Assembly: GCA_027482985.1 (NCBI GenBank)
Contig: JAIXVO010000139.1
Location: 1-9,126, forward strand
Direction of reading: 5' to 3'
DNA length: 9,126 bases
Origin: Cyanobacteriota bacterium
GTDB lineage: Bacteria; Cyanobacteriota; Cyanobacteriia; Leptolyngbyales; Leptolyngbyaceae
The position numbers and the translations under genes are program-made. Numbering within the stretch: the stretch's first letter is position 1; each line of letters begins with the position of its first letter. The notes under the pieces are model-generated. The model had not been told where the DNA came from, made no database searches, and worked only from the letters and a program-made list of their open reading frames with translations. Positions 6,064-9,126 of this stretch are shown here, in pieces.

Positions 6064-7494
6064 GTGCCCAACCAATACCTCTCTGTCAAAGAAAGCTCTG
6101 AGATCCTGAACTGTTCGGAGCAATATGTCCGTCAACTGCTCCGGCATGGTGAAATCAGCGGCGAGAGGATCAGCAGTCGATGGATTGTAGCATCAGAATC
6201 TGTTCATGAGTACCGTTGCAAGGGAGATGATGCAACTACAGGCATTCCTGATCATGGGCGACGATCCTTCAGTAAACCAGATCTCAAAGCCTTGAGCTTT
6301 TTTTCTGGCTGTATGGGTCTAGACTTAGGGCTAGAAAAGGAAGGAATCAAGGTATTACTTGCCTGTGAAGTTGATTCAGCCGCCCGCAAAACAATCGAGA
6401 CAAATCGACCGGATATGGCTCTGATCGGGGATATTAGAGATTATTCAGCGACAGAAATTAGAGAAAAAGCAGGATTGAGTTCGACTGATGAGATTGATGT
6501 AATCGTTGGTGGTCCGCCCTGCCAAGCCTTTAGCAGTGCAGGAAAGCGGCAAGGCTTCAATGACGATCGAGGAAATGTCTTTTTGACATTCATCGATTTA
6601 ATCACTGAACTTAAACCTAGATTTGCAGTCATCGAAAACGTGCGAGGATTATTGTCCGCTCCATTGAATCATCGACCGCATGAAATGAGAGGAAAGAATT
6701 TTCCTCTTTTATCCCAAGACGAGCAAAGAGGGGGAGCATTGCTTTTTATCACCCAGAAACTCAAGCAGGCAGGATATAGCATTTCCTTTAACCTGTACAA
6801 TTCCGCTAATTTTGGATCGCCACAACAACGGGAAAGAGTTGTGATTGCTTGTAGCCGTGATGGAGAAAAGCTTCCCTATCTCACACCGACTCACGCGGAT
6901 AAGGGTTTATATGGGCTGCCACCGTGGAAAACATTACGGGAGGCTTTAGAAGGTCTTCCCGAGGATGGACATCATTTTGTCAAGTTTCCTGAAAAACGGC
7001 TCAAGTATTATCGGCTGCTGAAACCTGGACAATACTGGCGGGATTTACCAGAAGATTTACATCAAGCAGCACTAGGGGCTTCTTATCATGCAGGAGGGGG
7101 GAAAACTGGTTTTTACCGGAGGCTAGATTGGGATAAGCCTGCCCCAACGTTAGTAACCCATCCAGCGATGCCTGCCACCGACCTAGCACATCCAGAAGAA
7201 GATAGACCACTCAGCATCGAAGAATACAAGCGCATCCAAGAATTTCCAGATGATTGGATGATCACAGGCACTTTGCTCGATCAATATCGGCAAGTTGGGA
7301 ATGCTGTACCCTGCTCTTTGGGGAGGGCGATCGCCAGGATGTTATTAACGCATCTGAAAAACGAAACATCGATAGCTTATCCCGACTTCCCCTATTCGCG
7401 ATACCATAAAACTGACGATGTAAGTTGGACAGTTGAAACATTAGGTGATCTCGAAGAAATAGCGGCAGAACAGCTTTCTTTAAATTTAGTCTGA
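6064..7494 (+). CDS. DNA cytosine-5 methyltransferase with N-terminal helix-turn-helix, predicted GGWCC specificity
   Basis: The protein (476 residues) transfers methyl from S-adenosylmethionine to C5 of cytosine and protects DNA from the neighbouring endonuclease. Residues 4-51 (YLSVKESSEIL, EQYVRQLLRHGEI, RWIVASESVHEYR) form an excisionase/MerR-like helix-turn-helix. The catalytic core has motif I FFSGCMGLDLG (79-89), motif IV GGPPCQAFSSAG (149-160) with catalytic Cys153, motif VI ENV (191-193), motif VIII QQRERVV (254-260), motif IX RPLSIEEYKRIQEFPD (381-396) and motif X GNAVP (412-416). The recognition-region tail GGGKTGFYRRLDWDKPAPT (344-362) resembles M.SinI-like enzymes, which supports GGWCC; this is from memory of the family. 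About 45 extra residues follow motif X. Start is GTG, since a stop at 6025-6027 closes the frame and no good ATG is near; the ribosome site is weak. The gene is more AT-rich than gyrB but contains one HIP1 (7327-7334). Its stop overlaps the end of the convergent endonuclease gene. Confidence 0.95.
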   Translation: MPNQYLSVKESSEILNCSEQYVRQLLRHGEISGERISSRWIVASESVHEYRCKGDDATTGIPDHGRRSFSKPDLKALSFFSGCMGLDLGLEKEGIKVLLACEVDSAARKTIETNRPDMALIGDIRDYSATEIREKAGLSSTDEIDVIVGGPPCQAFSSAGKRQGFNDDRGNVFLTFIDLITELKPRFAVIENVRGLLSAPLNHRPHEMRGKNFPLLSQDEQRGGALLFITQKLKQAGYSISFNLYNSANFGSPQQRERVVIACSRDGEKLPYLTPTHADKGLYGLPPWKTLREALEGLPEDGHHFVKFPEKRLKYYRLLKPGQYWRDLPEDLHQAALGASYHAGGGKTGFYRRLDWDKPAPTLVTHPAMPATDLAHPEEDRPLSIEEYKRIQEFPDDWMITGTLLDQYRQVGNAVPCSLGRAIARMLLTHLKNETSIAYPDFPYSRYHKTDDVSWTVETLGDLEEIAAEQLSLNLV

Positions 7495-8238
7495 TGGCTC
7501 AGACAACAATTGCCAAGGATTATTTACTTCTACAGCTAAGGCTTTTGGATTGCTGCTCAACACCTGTTGAACAAATACGACAAAATTCTCTTCTGAGAAA
7601 CGATCCGTGTCGTACTTCTCATTGAAGTATGACCATCGGTATAATCCTGTCCTAGCATCAACCCTATACCATTTTTCAATGGGTTGATTGATCCTTACCC
7701 TGGAAGACGAGCTATTTTCCGAGTTGCTGCGGTTCTTTACTTGCAATAGAGAACCATCCACGTTGCAAAAATCAACATGGCGAACGGACTCGCCCCAGCA
7801 GCAACACCAACCATATTCAGCTAACTGTTCAGCTAGAAATTCCTCAAGAAGTAAGCCTTGAATATTTTCTGCGGACATTGATAGTCTGTGAGCATATTTG
7901 ATCTGCTCAAGATGCTCTTCCGTTAACCCAGTTAATCTAGCATTGATGATTGTAGTGACGACTGGATCAGCAACTGTTCCAGGAGACTGCGAGGTGCGTC
8001 TTGAAATTCTATTCTCGTAACTATCACAGTACCTTCTCAGCCAAGACTGGGCTAAAACTTCTGGCGTGTTGCTTTTCATCGTTGGAGAAAGTCCAGGATT
8101 TCTGTAACAGGCTGTTAAAATCGTGCGGTGTGCTTGCAGGAATGGCTGATCTTGCTGGGAAAAGGCATTTTGGAAGATTTCTAAAAAGCTTTCTTCAGAA
8201 CTAGAGGCACTGATGATGTCATCAAAGGTAACGGGCAT
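7486..8238 (-). CDS. SinI-family type II restriction endonuclease, predicted to cut GGWCC
   Basis: The 250-residue protein resembles the SinI family. Recognisable stretches are LSMSAENIQGLLLEEFLAEQL (119-139, containing Glu124), HVDFCNVDGSLLQVKNR (154-170) and NSENSSSSRVR (172-182), followed by a Trp/Tyr-rich stretch (IEKWYR, LYRWSYFNEKYD). Asp156, Gln166 and Lys168 fit a PD-(D/E)XK active site with Gln in the acidic place. R.SinI cuts G^GWCC, and pairing with a SinI-like methylase supports the same target here. The ATG at 8238 is chosen because GAGAGGAAA lies about 8 bases upstream; a TTG at 8271 would add 11 residues but would place the start inside an inverted repeat. It overlaps the methylase stop by 9 bp, tail to tail. 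It is AT-rich with no HIP1. An intact active site suggests a functional enzyme, but specificity is inferred. Confidence 0.85.
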   Translation of the reverse strand: MPVTFDDIISASSSEESFLEIFQNAFSQQDQPFLQAHRTILTACYRNPGLSPTMKSNTPEVLAQSWLRRYCDSYENRISRRTSQSPGTVADPVVTTIINARLTGLTEEHLEQIKYAHRLSMSAENIQGLLLEEFLAEQLAEYGWCCCWGESVRHVDFCNVDGSLLQVKNRSNSENSSSSRVRINQPIEKWYRVDARTGLYRWSYFNEKYDTDRFSEENFVVFVQQVLSSNPKALAVEVNNPWQLLSEPSD

Positions 8239-8252
8239 GGAAATCTTTCCTC

Positions 8253-8286
8253 TCTGGGCATGAAAAACCAATCAGAAATGCCCAGA
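8253..8286 (-). promoter_or_regulatory. Candidate operator of the endonuclease gene (9-bp perfect inverted repeat)
   Basis: TCTGGGCAT (8253-8261) and ATGCCCAGA (8278-8286) are exact inverted complements separated by 16 bp. Arm centres are 25 bp apart, between two and two and a half helical turns. The distal arm touches the -10 element and the proximal arm ends 15 bp before the ATG at 8238. A protein bound here would block transcription. If transcription began further upstream, the RNA hairpin would sit against the Shine-Dalgarno GAGAGGAAA, so RNA-level control is the alternative. Confidence 0.6.
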
Positions 8287-8291
8287 TTGTA
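8286..8291 (-). promoter_or_regulatory. -10 element of the endonuclease promoter
   Basis: On the minus strand TACAAT (8291 down to 8286) matches the -10 consensus at five of six positions. No good -35 hexamer lies 16-18 bp upstream, so the promoter may be weak or activator-dependent. The start would fall near 8279, inside the inverted repeat. Confidence 0.45.
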
Positions 8292-8394
8292 CGTCAGAAT
8301 ACTTGTTTGAAGCTCTATTCAGTTACACCCTGCCTCTTGAAATATTTAACTCTGATCGATAATTTATCAACTACTGCCCCAACAGATGAGCTAA

Positions 8395-8410
8395 AGCCGT
8401 CGAACGTTGC
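8395..8410 (-). repeat. Right copy of the inverted repeat flanking the restriction-modification unit
   Basis: AGCCGTCGAACGTTGC is the reverse complement of GCAACGTTCGACGGCT, which matches 5936-5951 at 14 of 16 bases. The two copies bound 2475 bp that contain both restriction-modification genes and their promoters. Bases just outside the copies are CCAAC (5931-5935) and CCATC (8411-8415), 4 of 5 alike, which is only a hint of a target duplication. Confidence 0.5.
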
Positions 8411-8497
8411 CCATCACCCGCTGCAAAAACCTTTAGATTCAAATAGACAGCCTCTCGGCAGTCGGTGTGCATGGACGTTGTTAGCTAGCCTTCACTT

Positions 8498-9067
8498 TCA
8501 TGATTTCTTCTTTAGAGTTTCCTTAGGACACTCACCAAACATCGCTTTGTAGTCGCGACCGAAGTGTCCGAGACTCCAGAAACCATACTGGTAGGCAATA
8601 TCCGTCACTGAGCTAGTTTGTGGGTCAGCCAGCTTCAGGCGGTGATGTACTGCTTGCAGCCTGAGGCTCTTCAAAAAGGCCATGGGACTCAGCCCGAAAA
8701 CATCTTTACAGGCATTCATGAGGGTACCTTGACTTGTATGTAGTGCCTCACACAAAGCCTTGATGGTCAACGGTTGCTTGAGATGATCTTGCATGTAGGC
8801 TTCAGCTTCTCGTGCCAGTTGCGCTCGACTGAGATACGAAACCCTACCATCAACGTCTTGAGCCGACAGGGCGTCAAGTAAGAGGGGGAGCAAATCTTCC
8901 AGAACCAAACGCCGGGTTTGCACCTGTTGTAAGAACTGGGGTTTTTGTTGCATGACCGCTAGTAGCTCCCATAGATACGTTCTGATCGCTGGCATTCGGT
9001 CAGGGACATGGGCAAAGTTGTTGTGCCAAAAGGTGGGATAGATATCGGTGCGATCCATAGCCTCCAA
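8498..9067 (-). pseudogene. AraC-family transcription regulator, C-terminal part only
   Basis: The 189 readable residues contain a complete AraC-type DNA-binding domain (about 83-185). The first helix-turn-helix is at LTIKALCEALHTSQGTLMNACKD (100-122) and the second at SVTDIAYQYGFWSLGHFGRDYKAMFGECPKETL (153-185). It resembles the roughly 320-residue AraC proteins with a long N-terminal sensing half. Reading upstream of the nominal TTG at 9067, codons still look like protein (QQRLVQDCLEAMDR). The frame then runs into 16 consecutive T (five Phe codons) and a stop at 9119-9121, so roughly 130 N-terminal residues are missing in this frame. A one-base change in the run would open another frame (DLKSNL-) to the window edge. 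This could be a broken gene, a slippage-switched gene or an assembly error at a contig end. It is not adjacent to an obvious target gene. Confidence 0.75.
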
Positions 9068-9091
9068 GCAATCTTGAACCAGTCTTTGTTG

Positions 9092-9107
9092 AAAAAAAAA
9101 AAAAAAA
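9092..9107. repeat. Homopolymer run of 16 A
   Basis: Sixteen consecutive A on the plus strand (T in the araC-like gene's sense) lie 25 bp upstream of the nominal TTG at 9067 and within 20 bp of the window end. Runs of this length are slippage-prone in replication and in sequencing. Confidence 0.95.
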
Positions 9108-9113
9108 CAGATT

Positions 9114-9126
9114 TGATTTTAAATCA
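9114..9126. repeat. 13-bp palindrome at the window end
   Basis: TGATTT-T-AAATCA is a perfect 6-bp inverted repeat around one T and ends exactly at the last base. It is AT-only apart from the terminal G/C pair. Its role cannot be judged because the window stops here. Confidence 0.6.

Noticed and set aside
8307..8552. 81-codon plus-strand frame between the endonuclease and araC-like genes
   Set aside because: Starts with TTG, has no ribosome site, runs through the inverted repeat at 8395-8410 and overlaps the araC-like gene's end. It resembles no protein.

Overview
The window looks like part of a cyanobacterial chromosome. The octamer GCGATCGC (HIP1, the highly iterated palindrome of cyanobacteria) occurs nine times by eye count, against about 0.14 expected by chance. 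The encoded GyrB (no C-terminal insert), MiaA and Uma2-family proteins fit the same origin. The genus cannot be fixed from sequence reading alone.

Layout: 1-180 is the acidic C-terminal end of an unrecognised protein. 238-783 is a Uma2/DUF820-type nuclease-fold gene. 784-1072 is a spacer with a possible small inverted-repeat element and a good sigma-70-type promoter with unusual repeats. 1073-2482 is a PepSY-type multi-pass membrane protein of the iron-regulated PiuB group. 3554-2589 (minus) is miaA and 3680-5620 (plus) is gyrB; these two housekeeping genes are divergent and gyrB has an extended -10 promoter. 5621-6063 is a hairpin-rich spacer. 6064-7494 (plus) is a cytosine-5 DNA methyltransferase with an excisionase-like helix-turn-helix domain at its N-terminus. 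8238-7486 (minus) is a SinI-type restriction endonuclease that meets it tail to tail with a 9-bp overlap. 9067-8498 (minus) is the C-terminal half of an AraC-family regulator whose upstream part is cut off by a run of 16 A and a stop codon near the window end.

The most interesting part is the restriction-modification unit, predicted to act on GGWCC (AvaII/SinI specificity). Four observations belong together. (1) The methylase carries its own DNA-binding domain. (2) A perfect 9-bp inverted repeat overlaps the -10/start region of the endonuclease gene, a good place for a repressor. (3) GGWCC is almost absent from the window (two sites found by eye, about 18 expected), while GGSCC is common. (4) A 16-bp imperfect inverted repeat (14/16) brackets the unit, as if it were a mobile cassette between gyrB and the araC-like gene. 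A self-contained control loop, with the methylase repressing the endonuclease, is a reasonable but untested reading. The enzyme families themselves are known.
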